Assembly: GCA_951217055.1 (NCBI GenBank)
Contig: OX578279.1
Coordinates: 74,331,131-74,395,130 of the forward strand
DNA: 64,000 nt
Direction: 5' to 3'
Source: Gerris lacustris
Taxonomy: Eukaryota > Arthropoda > Insecta > Hemiptera > Gerridae
In this document: piece after piece, positions 40,905 to 54,203 of the stretch
Layout of the letters: each line of letters begins with the position of its first letter
Numbering within the stretch: the stretch's first letter is position 1
The notes under the pieces: generated by a model
Databases searched by the model: none
Told to the model about the DNA's origin: nothing
Seen by the model: only the letters and a program-made list of their open reading frames with translations
Made by a program: the position numbers and the translations under genes

Positions 40905-43900
40905 GTCAGATATTTCAATTTTTACTGGTTTTAAAAAATGGTTCTACACTTGAAATCTAAACCAGATCCAAAATAGCCACATTCATATAGTTTTGGATTC
41001 TGGTTTTATTTGAAAGTACAATTTTATTATCATGTTTTTGTTTGTTTTCGGAATTTAAACAGGACGGTTCACCTTTATTGTTTAAATTTCACTACCTGCT
41101 TCAGCCGAATTAATAACTTAATGCTAGGTATCGATTTTAAGCACTTCTCGATCAATCCATTGGTCCCCTGAACTTCTTTTCTAGGAAACAGTTCCGGCAA
41201 TAATTTCAATTTATTTAAGAGCCTAGTGATCCTGAGCATTAATTAATTAATTAGATTATTATGAAAAAATCTGATTATATTTGATATTATTGAAGGTTTC
41301 TGTAAGATTAGTCTGACCCTTTTTATTAGTTACACCAGTGGCGTAACTAAGAAATCCGGCGCCCCCCCGCAACTTTTGAAAATGCGCCCCCTATGGCTTA
41401 CAAAATTCACCCCCCCCCCCAAATTCTTTTTCCCTCTTTGTTAGTAGTTCTGGGACAAATGGACTGGGGACGATAAAATAATCTGTTCAATAAACTCTTC
41501 CTTGCTCCTTGCTGAAAGACTAGAACTGGAATATCTTATTCACCTATACATATACACATAAAGCCACTGAATACAAAATTAAGAAATTAAAAGACAATAT
41601 ACAACTATACACATCTATCTGCCAATTAATGTGGCACATAGCTTCATCGCGTCCTATTTTGTATACTTTAATGATTTTATGCTTGTAAAACTTAATATTG
41701 TAAACATTTATTAAATATTCTCCCGTTTTCATTAAATCAGTCAAAATTGTTTTTGATTTTTTACACGAAATAAAGTATCGATTTAGCAAAATTTAAAGAG
41801 CGCAGACGGTTGAAATTAATCTGGCTATTTCGACGAACTATCCAAATTTAATAAAAATCAAATGAGTACTTTTGAAGATATTATAGGTGACAGTGTAAAT
41901 TAATGTATGTTTGTGCGCATGTGAAAGAGAAAGAATTGGGCGCACACGGTTTAGACTTATATGGGACCAACACCAACAATGAGTTAATTAATCATGATCC
42001 ACCATCCAAATTTCATTAAAATTGGACAAGCAGTTTTTAGCGACAGACAGACAGACACGGAAATAAAAATGATATGGTATGGTATGGTATGACTTGTTAA
42101 GTTTGGAACAGATTTTCTTATCTAGTACAGCTAAAACCGAATTAGATAAGATAACTTTTAGTTGTAATAAACACTTGGATCTCCTAGCAGTCCAAAATGA
42201 AGAAATGAGAATCATTCCGATATACTTACCCATATTATAGGTATAGTGACACTTAACAAACTGTCAAAAAACCAAACTGAGCAATAAGCTCTAAACCATA
42301 ACATTTCATAACATTCTCACCCTGATTTAAACTCTTTATTTATTTTTTCTCCAAAATATTTTTAATACAATAATGCCGCCTACATAGTTTCTTTTAATTT
42401 TTATTATTAAATATCACTGTGTGTGATCATTTTTCGGCGCCCCCTAGAGCAGGCGCCCCCCCCCGCACCGCGGGGTTGGCGGGGGCGCTATTTACGCCAC
42501 TGAGTTACACTAATCCTTGTTGAAATCAATATTTCGTACATGATCTTTCACAATAATGTAGCAATTAAAATTAATTTACAAACTGATTTTGAAAACTCTC
42601 CTTCGATCATTCTCAATATTTGTATTTATATTGGGTACCCGAAAGGCATTAGAGCAGCACTTATAAAATCTGGTATTGACAAAAGGAGATTCTATATTGA
42701 CTGTCTGGGAATTGACCGGACAATGGGAATGGGATGGACCGAGACCTGAGCCTAATCGGACCGGTACCAGCCCTTACTCTGACCTGTTGTTTGCGTCATT
42801 GTCATTGTAATTTTTAAGAACTTTCACCTAATCTCTAGCCCTCCAACTTACGGCTTACGAGACGTTTGCCGCTATGAGGGCGCGTCCACGGTCCACCTCA
42901 TCGCAAAAGAAGTTAACAAATGAACTCAAGCTAAGCAAATTTGTAAGTTCTCCATAGTCAAATGCCATTTAAACTATGAAATAAGATTTTTTTCGGCCAA
43001 AATCTCTTACTTCCTTAAATCTCTACCATTATTAAGTCCGATGGTTAACTGATGATTTCTTTATCCGGCCTACTTTAGACCTTCCTGGTATTTGGTTCCG
43101 GCCCTTCAACCAAAACTGGTTGAACACCCCTGCGGTCTAACTCATGGGAAAATAATTTATAAAACGAACTACATATTTTGAATTAACAAAATATAAATGC
43201 ATTTCTCTTATCCAGGGGTGCCCACCCCCCCTAAGCTCTATGACGCAACCCCCCCCCCCCCAACTTTTTGGAGGTATGTTAATACATACACATCTTCTTC
43301 GGTTTACGTTATGTTGGTAAAATATAATACTTTACCTGACTTATATTTGTCAGTATTTATAATGTCCATTCTCGTCACAAATAGTTACATTTTAGAATAA
43401 AATTAAAATTTAAATCAAATTATAATTATTATTAACTACGGGAAACAGACAGTGAAAAATACACTCCAGCGCCGGGATTTGAACCACGGGCCTCTATATC
43501 CAGAGGCCCTTGGTTAAAATTGCTGGAGTGTATTTTTCACTGTCTGTTTCCCGTAGTTAATAATAATTATAATTTGATTTAAATTAAAATTTAACTTTCC
43601 GTAGTATGAAAACTACCAAAAACTTAAAAATTGAATTTCGAATTGATTGTACAAGGTACAGGTACTAATTGAGTACTTTATAATTATAAGCGTTAATTCT
43701 TGGTTTAGTTCTAATGTCATAAATATTGACTGTCTAAATGTATATGAATATTGAAAGCTTGGATTCGGGACTAGTTATCGATTACGGTAGTGAAAAATCA
43801 TTCTCCTGCGTAGCTTAGATGGAAGAGCGCTATACTGGAAATATAGAGGCCCGTGGTTCAAATCCCGGCGCTGGAGTGTATTTTTCACTGTCTGTTTCCC

Positions 43901-46900
43901 GTAGTTAATAATAATTATAATTTGATTTAAATTAAAATTTAACTTTTCGTAGTATGAAAACTACCAAAAACTTAAAAATTGAATAAAATAAATAGAAAAT
44001 GAAATAAAACTCCTTTTATAGTTAAGCTGAGATTTTATTAAAAAAAAAAAAGGTTCGTTTACGATTTTTGCATTATATGGGTCCACATATTATAAGAGGA
44101 TAGTTCTATTTTATATAAAACAAATCACAAGAACTAAAACACACAAACCTAATACAAAATTCAATATGAATACAAAAACGTATATCATATCACGTACAAA
44201 TTTAACTAAAACTATTCTTGCCTACAAAATTGTATCTAAACAAATTAATAGGAAACTAATATTGGCAGACTCTATACAAATATTAATTGAAAATATGCTA
44301 CATCCTGTTCTTAGTGCATGAAAATGATAAAATCTTATTGTAAACTTAAAGTGAAGAAAAATCATAAAACTCTTGATTTGAATTATTGACAAAAAAGAAA
44401 GGAAAGTCTCAGTGTAACAGAAATAAGACAAATGAGAGGACAAGTAATTTTTCTTTGTGATGTTGATAAAGCAAATGCATCAATATGATTTCGTTTGTGG
44501 AAATTGAAGCCAATACATCTTTTCCTGCAGAAAGTACCATTAAGTTAGAAAGCCATGTGTCTCCCATTGTAGACCTTAGTCTGTCTTTGATTATTTTAAC
44601 TCTGCGCTCATTCCTTAATCAGCTGAACTGCTAGCAGGGCCATTTGGAGGATTTCCGGGCCCCTGGGCAAGTTAGCATCTGGGCCCCTTTGGACAAATAA
44701 CGGCGGGGGGTCCTCCCCCGGAGCATTTTTGAAAATTGAAGTGCAAAAAGATGAGTTTTAAGGATTTCTAAGGGCAAGATTGTCCTTAAAGAAAAAAAAC
44801 TAAGAAAAATATTTATTATACATCCACCCTCCCCCCCCCCTCAAGTGGGAAAAAGTGCTATTTACTAACCCCCCCAGTCTGCGTCATAACCCCCCTCTGT
44901 GGGCACCCCTGTCTAATCTGCCAACAGTCTTGCCTACATTAATCAAATTCAAATCCTGTCTACTTAAAACACTTGTTAAAACATGTATCAATGTTGTTAG
45001 AGTTCATATCTTTTGGCTATATTAATTAAAGTGGAGAGTTACTGAAAGAAAAAACTGAATACAAAAGATTATATTATGTTTACGTTTCTGCCAGCTAATA
45101 ACGTCATGTAATCAAAAGTAGTAATTACTATGTAGCGAAAGACCTAAATTTCATTTTTTTTTTAACGTTAGTATCTATGTTCGGGTCAAATCTTGCAACT
45201 GAATTTTAAAGCAGTTATCCTCAACCGATTGAATTGAAATTTTGCATCCATGTTTAGTTTGGATGACAATGCATGGTTAGCTATGGGACGCCATTCAAAA
45301 CCCAATATGGCGGGCAGCTCAAGATGGCGGACTAATTATTTTTTAAGCACGCCCATGTTATGGGTATCAAATGAATGGGTTTGCTGAGAAGAATACGAAT
45401 AAGCAAAAGCTTGTGTTCACTTTTGAGAACGAAAAACTTTTATGCCTCCGAATTTAAAAATTCCAAGACAGAAATCCGTTTCAGACATCAGGGAACATTT
45501 TTGGTCTCGTGTCTGTCTGTCTGTCGGTCTGTGTGTCCGCGAATTATGAAACGTGCGACGATAACTTGAATAAATGTCGACCTATTTTAATGAAATTTGG
45601 TAGACATGTTCATTTTACCAATGCCCAGGACGAGTTCGTTGGACAACGTTATCCGTCCAAGCGTACACGAGCAACGCTCGCATAAACGTGAACTTCAAAT
45701 TTAAAATTGGAATTTTTGATCGGGAAAAAAATCTAACTTCATCAATGAGACAAACCTTTTTTACAAATACAATTTTTCAGTAAAACCAACAGCGACACCG
45801 CTATAAAGTGTTAAAGATCGCTAAAACTATTAATAGTTTTTACGCAATAAACATTATAACAAAAACGTACATGATGGGATGCGAGGAAGCTATGTGCCAC
45901 ACTAATTGGCAGTCTATTTTACTTTTAAATTATTTAAAAAATAAACAACACTAATTTTTTTTCACTTTGTTTTAAAAGCATGAAATCAATATATCTAAGA
46001 AAATGTGTCCTAACGTGGAAATCATTTATGGAAACTTCTAAGCCCTTATACTGAACCCTTAAAAATACTTTGCTGTTATTAAGAAGTACCTCTCTCTATT
46101 TATTTTCTTCAGAGGCTTTTAATGTCCGTTTAAGAATTAAAATTGAAAAGTCACATATTTTATGTTCACATTTTTCATAGTGGTTGTCTCGCAGTCGTTT
46201 GGGAAGTCCATCCGAGTTTAGATGGTTTGTTAATGATTTATGTCTTGAAACTTAAGCAATAAAAAGAAAGTTACATTATTTTTATCACGCTTTTTTACGG
46301 TGACGTTACAAGTCATTCTAGAGTTTAGACCTGTTTCAGTTACTGTTTATTGTAGCTGTTATTTCATTGTTTGTTAAAGTTTACATTAAATTATACTTCT
46401 TCAGTTCAGTTTGTTTTTTCTTGACATTTATTGCTCCGAGTTTTCGCAACATTAATTGCTCTTATTTCCTTTTGTTGAGTTGGGTAATTTTGTTTTTAAA
46501 TATTCTCAACAGACGTTTTTAAAACACTTGCCTGACTACTAAATCTATCAGCAACAAAAGAATTTTAATAGTCCCAGGAGATAGAGTGCAAAAAAGTGTC
46601 TAACTAACATCAAGCTAGAATTTTGTGTATTTGTAAATCTTTTGGTGCCTTTTAAGAATATGTGGTCGGCTAAGTTCGTCTACGGGACATAGCTTGGCAA
46701 TGTAGGCATATGAAAAAAACACACCGGTGGAGAGCGGCCGCATGTCCCACCCTTATTGGTGGTCAATGTGATTTTCAGGATCCTGGGTACAAACTTAGTT
46801 AGTAGACAAAAAATCAAGTTGATGGTAGTTTTTAACTTAATAGGTTAGTAAGTCAAATATTACTCCAAATGAAAGGGGTCACATATTAAGTGACAAACTA

Positions 46901-49900
46901 CCATCAACTTCATTTTTGGTCTACTAACTAAGTTCGTACTCAGGATCATGAAAACCACATTGTTCACCAATAAGGGTGGGACATGGCCGCTCTCCACCGG
47001 TTTGATTTTTTCAAATACCTATTACCAAGCTATGTCCGCAGACAACCTTAGCCGACCCATATTCTTAAAAGGCACCAACAAATTTACTAAAGCCTCGATT
47101 ACACGGGGCGAGTTTACTCGCTACTCGCTGGCGAGTTTGCTCGCCGCGAGTAAACTCGCTCTGTCTAATATAGTTCAGCTAGTAAACTCGCTCACTGATT
47201 TGACTACTGATATCAGAATGACAACACAACACTAGCGCCGGAACGGGGGAATATGGCGAATTTAAGGCCGATTTACACGTATTACGTCGTTAAGTGATTA
47301 ACTAAATTTTAACTAAATTTTAAGTGACTTAATTCTTAGAAAGCGTTTACACGTATTCACATTTAATATTTAGTTCAGCTGTTTAGTTGACTAATAATAG
47401 ACGCCGAACAATGTGTTTAAGTCATTAATACTGTATTCAAAATTATTTTAAATGAGATTTTGGACGAAATAAAGTATGTTTTAGTAAATAATATATAATT
47501 TTTGTCGAATAAAACTTTTTTAAATAATATATAAACAAAGATCTGCAAATCTATAAGCGAGGTTCCGCCAAACTTGTGCATTTAACTAAATTGCGCATGT
47601 CCAGAAATTAGCCACGCCCACCTACTAAACAGAAAAATAGAAAAAATCTATTCTACTTGTTTAGTTGCACTCTAAATTTTAACTTGCAACTAATTACTAA
47701 ATTCACTGTTTACACGCATTAAGTCACTTAAAATTTAGTTAATCACTTAACAACTTAATACGTGTAAATCGGCCTTTACTCGCTACTCCCAAGCGATTTT
47801 ACTCGCTGTGTGTAATTAACTGCTGCAGAGCGAGTAGCGAGTAGCTACTCGCTAGCGAATTTACTCGCTACTCGCTAGAGAGTAAACTCGCCCCGTGTAA
47901 TCGAGGCTTTATACACAAAATTCTAGCTTGATGTTAGTCAGACACTTTTTTGCACGCTATGTCCTCGACTTTAACGCAGATTATTATCTTTCATAAATAA
48001 ATAAATAAATAAATACCATTTATTAAATGTAGATTAATAATAAAGACAACATTTTTACATAATAAATAATATAACATGTTTGGCATTTAAATCAGTCAGA
48101 GCTGTGGTATCAGTCAGTGCCGTGGTTCGGCAAGCATAATTTATATTTTCAATTAATACAGCAAACAGTGTATCGGCCGGCATGCTATCATAAATATTTT
48201 AAACATAATCAATAAATAAATTACAAATAAACTATTAAATAAATACAATTAAATAAATTAATTAATCTTATCTATCACTATAAACATCCACAACTAATCT
48301 CTTACAACAACAGCATAAATAAAGTATTTCAATTTTAACAATTTAAAAACAGTACTATATTGACAATGATAATTGGCTGCATCTTTCATAAATAGTAGAT
48401 GGAAAATAAGGTCATGTTTACTTTAACTTTTCGGATATTCAAATAATTCCTATTCCAAAACAATTGATCTCAATTATCAAATTTCCTGATGAAATCGGAA
48501 CTTCGCATCTTCAAAGTCTTAATCATTGTTTTGTTATTTTTTACATGATTGATCAGTAACCCGCTCTTTACGGAGAAGCAAGAGCCTATTGCTCTTCGCC
48601 TTCAGCTGTTGTTTGCGTTATTGAAATTGTTAAGAACATGACTATTTCTTTCATTATTTTATTTTCAGTTTGATTTGTCAACAAGGATTAGTATAATAAA
48701 AGTTATATAAGGGGCAGCCAAATCATAGAGAATCCTTTCTTCACAGGCGTTTTCAATTAATTTTTAACAATAACAATAGTACATTACGCGACTAGTGCGG
48801 AAAGTTGCATTTTGAATGCGAGTGTGGAGTTTGCACCCGAGCGATAGCGAGGGTAGTAAAACCACACGAGCAAAGCAAAATGCAATTTTCGCCCGAGTTG
48901 CGTACCGTACTTTATCTAGGATTGTTGGATTTTAATAAATAATACGGAAATTTAAAAAAAAAAAAATAAATATATACATTGCTTATCAATAAAAACTTGA
49001 TAAAAACATTTACTTTAATTAAACAAACAGCAAATTAGTTTTGTTAAATGTAAACAATCACGCTAATCATGCGATAAGATTAAAAATTTAAAGAACATTT
49101 TTGAAACGCGCATGCGCAATTTGTATTCATTCAACTACGAAAATAATCACTTTCTACGCATCTAAAAACAGAGATAAAATATTTTTATTTCGTATCAATC
49201 GTAGATAATAGTATATTACGCGTCGAGTGCGGAAAGTAGCATTTTGCATGCGAGTGCGTGGAGTTTGCACCCGAGCGACAGCGAGGGGTGTAAAACCACA
49301 CGAGCAGTGCAAAATGCCGTTTTTGCACGAGTTGCGTACCGTACTTTATCTACGATTGTTAGATTTAAGTAATAAATACAGAAAAAAAATTAACTACCAG
49401 TATACAAGTTCGTATTTCTCTTTTGATAAAGATTACATCAATACATTAGTTGTATTTTGTGCCGAATTATTTCGGGAGGCGTATTATTCTCTTCATATTC
49501 GTCATAATCATTTAAATCACTCATTGATTTTCACAAAAAAACTCGATATAAAAGTTACCTTTATTAAACAAACAGCAAATTAGTCTTGTTAAATGTAAAC
49601 AAACTCGCTAATCGTGCGTAAAGCTGAAGAATTCCCCTTCTTTACCGCGCTAGCGGGGTAAAGAAGAGGAATTTTTCAGAACTATGAGACGGGCATGCAC
49701 AATGAATACAAGTACGTAAATAATCACTTTCTACGCATCTAAACAGAGATATAATGTTTATATTTCGTATCAATCGTAGATAAAATAATAAACAACACAA
49801 TAAGAAACGACAACAAGTAAAACAATTACAAAAACATAATAGAGCAGGACTATATGGGGCAATAAAAATAAAGTGGGATTAGATCTAAATAAGAGGAAAA

Positions 49901-52387
49901 CCGAGGGTTGACTGTAAGCCTATCACGCAATTCGGTCCGGTCCCTTTTTGCTCAGGTAAAGCACCGATCTAGATTACTCAGATAGCAACTCGGACCGGAC
50001 CGGAACCGAGACCTAAGCTTGACCGGACCGGAACCAAATGTATGAATATTGTTATTTAAAAACATAGAAAGAAATTATAATCGAACAGTATCGTACCGAA
50101 ACCAGCCCTGACAGTGACCGTAAGCGTGAATCCACCTTTAGATTTTTGAACTTTTATTTGGTGAATCACATGGTCTAAAAGAATTCCTACTCTGAATTTT
50201 AATTTGTCGGCCTTCACTTGCAAAATTTTAAAATTATTCCAAATGTCTAACAGTCTAACTGATTGTTGATTCAATTGTTTATTAATTGCTTTAGTTTTAT
50301 GACTAAAAATTAAATACATACCTAATATTATGTGGGTAAAATTAATCATTAATAATTAAGGGGACAACGGCAAGTTTTTTTTTACTGGAGAGGTATGATT
50401 CGGTCATTAAAGTTACATGTCTCCAGTCCCTTATATCTTGAGATCTGTCACCTGTTTTTCAGTGCATTTTTAACTGGGGAGGCATGAGTTGGTTAATTAA
50501 AGAGACATATATCTCCAATCTCTTGTTTTCTGTCACCTGTTTTCAGTGCATTTTTAACTGGGGAGGCATGAGTTGGTTAATTAAAGAGACATATATCTCC
50601 AATCTCTTGTTTTCTGTCACCTGTTTTCAGTGACTTTTTAACTGGGGAGGCATGAGTTGGTTAATTAAAGAGACATATCTCCAGTCTCTTGTTTTCTGTC
50701 ATCTGTTTTCAGTGACTGTTTTACTGGGGAGGCACGAGTTGGTTAATTAAAGGGACATATCTCCAGTCTCTTGTTTTCTGTCACCTGTTTTCAGTGCCTT
50801 TTTACATTTCCTCACTACTAATAGTAGGAGAAGTATTGTTTTCACCAAAAAATTTTTTTTCGAGATTTCAACGGAATTATCCGTTTTAGGTGTTTTTAAG
50901 ACCTCCCGAGTGGTTTTCAACATGACGTGTGTGTGTATGTATATATGTGTGTATGTGTGTTATCATCGTAGTGCCCAAGGTATTTAACCTAGAGAGTTGA
51001 AACTTGGCAGAAAAATCAGTCCTAACCTGCAGTTGTGCCGCCCGGAAAATCAACTTTTTCCGCCATCTTGAACCCAGTTTGCTGAGTCAGCAAAAATTTA
51101 AAATAATCGTAATAAATCGAAAATGGTCCTGATATGGTTGAAATTTGGCTCGAATGTACCTCTCTGTATGACAAACAAGCCCACTTAATAAATAAGCGAA
51201 TATAATTATTTATTAGTGCGATAATTTTGATGACGTCAAAGTTTGTTTACATCGGTCAAAATACCGCCAAACTTCAAATAATTAAATAAAATATAGGTAT
51301 TAAAAATAAGGTTTTTTTTTAAGAATGATAATAAATCAGTTAGTTCAGAACGGTCACCCATCCAAGTACTGACCACGTCCAATGCTGCTTCCTCCTTCTG
51401 CGAAGCAGCAGGAGAGGCCACTTTAGTGGCCTCTGAAGTGAGGAAAAGTTCCGAGGTCCCCCGTACCCGATTTTTTTTTACTGGGGAGGCATGAGTCGGT
51501 TCATTGAAGAGACATGTCTCCTGTCTCTTGTCACCTGTCTTTTCAGTGTGCCACCTAATATTCTTCATTATAAATCTTCATACTGACACTCACATAATAG
51601 TTTCTCATTTGAAATTTATACTGCGAATATTTTAGTATATTATATTGATGAATGATCTCATTAACTTTTACCTATGAATATAAACTGATTGATGATAAAA
51701 CGGATGACTGTTTCAGGTGTCTAGTTCTCCAACAGGTGAATCTACGACCAAGGCAGACAGTGACGATGCCGAGTCTACCACAATATCGGGCACTGAAGGA
51801 CCCTCCAAACACCCCCAGACCAAGAACATTAAGGAACAAATTGCTGCTCTCACCGAATCTTGCAAACAGACTGCTAAAATTACTCCGGGTAATTAAAATA
51901 AACAAAGTTAATCGAGTAAACAATCATTTGTTTCATAGCTCAAACATTCTGCATGATAAATAAGAGTAAATATATAATGTAATATGTTTTTCAAACTAAC
52001 ATTATTCTTATCATGATTAAAGAAACATTTAAAAAGTTCAAAACTTAATTAACTTCTATTAATCATAAAAGGACTAAAGATTCACAGCCCATTGAATTCC
52101 TTTGTGGCAGAGAAAGTCATTCTCCAGTATAGCTCAGTTCGTTAGAGCGCCTGTAACGGATATATAGCAGGCCCGTGGTTAAAGTCCGGTGCTGGGGGTC
52201 TATTTTTCTCTGTATGTCTCCCGTAGTTAATGATAATTATAATTTGATTTATATTCCATTTAATCTAAATGCTCAAAACACCCTCAGTTCATATTTCTTC
52301 CAATTTATATTCCTTTTAATCTTAATGCTCAAAACATCCTGACATGGGCGTAGCCAGGGTTGCCTTTAGGGGGGGGCTAATTTTTTT

Positions 52388-52448
<61 letters not shown>

Positions 52449-54110
52449 TGCCTAAACTACAACCTACCCTCTACCCCCCCCCCCCCCCCCCCTATAGAAG
52501 GGGGGTCCGGGGAACTTTTAGCATAGCTCAAAACACGATGACAATGCATCATATACTTGTCCAATACTTTTAGCCATCTTTCAGCAGAATTTTATTGGTT
52601 TTCAGCAAATTTTGCTGTACGGAAAGTCGGAAAAAATCCGCAAGTTATTTTACTTGTTTTGCCATGTCCCATATTTACGTAATCTTCATTTTGACGGGTC
52701 TCAAATTTGTGATAGATAAACATTGAATGACTGCAAAACAGGAAATATCGAATATATTATTTATATTATTTCAAATATATTGATGACACGCTTTAGATTT
52801 GGTGTTGGGGAGATCCGTTGTACAAAGATTTGTCCTTTTATAGGTTTAAGATCAGCTATCTAGATTGTTTGTTATTTATGTGAAGTAAATAAATTCGGAA
52901 CTATTTTTTTTTTTTTCACTAACATTATATATTATATAACAATAACAATTATATTACATATCAACATTACATAAGATTCAATAGAAAATTTAAAAACGTA
53001 GTTTATAAAAAGTTCTTTTTATCTTGAAATTTTAACAGTTTTAGACATAAACCCACACTCTTAGTGCAAATCTTAGTGCCGATTATTTTTTTTTATTTAT
53101 CAGAGAGAAAGAGGTCCCGGAACGCCGTTCCGCCTCAAATCGATCCCTGTATATATACTCATATACACACATATATATGTGTGTGTGTGTGGTGTGGTGA
53201 ATGTAAAACCAAAAAAGCGTTTTCCTTAAAAATGCCAAGAGTCTGACAGTACCATTATTAATATTTTCAAAAGGATTTATTTTAATTAAAAAAAACAAAC
53301 CTCAATAGAACTATTAATTATAGGGAAAAAAATTGTTTATTTGAAATAGATTTTTTTAAGGAAAACTTGCTGTTTAAATTTATAAATCTACTCTTAATGT
53401 AAAATAGTTCACATTAAGATTGGACAGAGAGTATTTGAAGCGACGTTAGCGCTTCCAATGAGATATTGTCTGAACTACTACATCTCTAATTTTAAATTTT
53501 AAATAAATAGTAATTAATCGTTTTTTAGGAATCAAATATGCAGAACCATACTCATACTGAGTTTTATGCAAAACCATAACCAAATAAAAATAGTGGGTAT
53601 CTAACAGTCCAGTCAATAAATTAAAAAAATAGTCTTCCTTGCGAAAGGTCGGGTATCTGCAATTTTTAAAATCTTATTCTACAATTGAACCCGTTTCTAA
53701 ATTAATTATTCGATAATTAAAAACTATTCTAATGACTGCTACGAACTATTTTAATTAAATTTAATTAATATATTAAAGTAAAACTGTAGATTAAAATAAG
53801 AACCCTTAAAACAAGAAAATATTTAATTAAAAACTTGATCTAAAAATTTTATATTGTAACCTTTCATGCAATAAACAATGGATAATAATAGTCGGGAAGA
53901 AATTCGTCCCACTAAAAAGTTCTGACCATGCACAGTCGTAATTTTATGTAGATTTTTTTTCCAAGTTCTATAGACTATATAGACGACATATTTTTACCCA
54001 GGAGATATATGTAACTTAGTGCTCCATCCCTATTTTAGATCCTTAACCTATACTGATTAAGGACTACTTACTTCAATTCTTCTTCTTCATCTTCTTTTTT
54101 AACGCCAAAA

Positions 54111-54203
<93 letters not shown>

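Larger units (their letters stand above)
43213..44911. mobile_element. hAT-like element carrying SINE insertions
   Basis: The left end CAGGGGTGCCCACCCCCC with TATGACGCAACCCCCC nearby, and the right end (reversed) CAGGGGTGCCCACAGAGG with TTATGACGCAGACTGGG, are inverted over about 45 bases. Flanks TCTTATC and TCTAATC are similar but not an exact 8-base duplication. The 1.7 kb interior contains the SINE copies at 43399-43612 and 43801-43985. No transposase frame. Confidence 0.55.
46570..47970. mobile_element. Foldback element family F, copy interrupted by two nested MITEs
   Basis: Left 46570-46900 and right 46905-47089 plus 47910-47970 are inverted arms with the same order as 32692-33230 (AGTCCCAGGAGATAGAGTGC; ACCGGTGGAGAGCGGCC and its complement CCGCTCTCCACCGGT; TGATGTTAGTCAGACAC). 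The right arm is split by the insertion 47090-47909. Non-coding. Confidence 0.75.

Noticed and set aside
43810..43880. A true tRNA gene
   Set aside because: Boxes A and B are present but the acceptor stem does not pair and the unit is fused to a SINE tail shared with two other copies.
49227..49583. 118-codon frame, with a similar start in the frame at 26293-26529
   Set aside because: Shared only because both are copies of repeat family G; frames diverge after the common DNA.
51351..51390. A functional 5S rRNA gene
   Set aside because: Only the 3' half matches, with changes, and it is embedded in a dispersed repeat.
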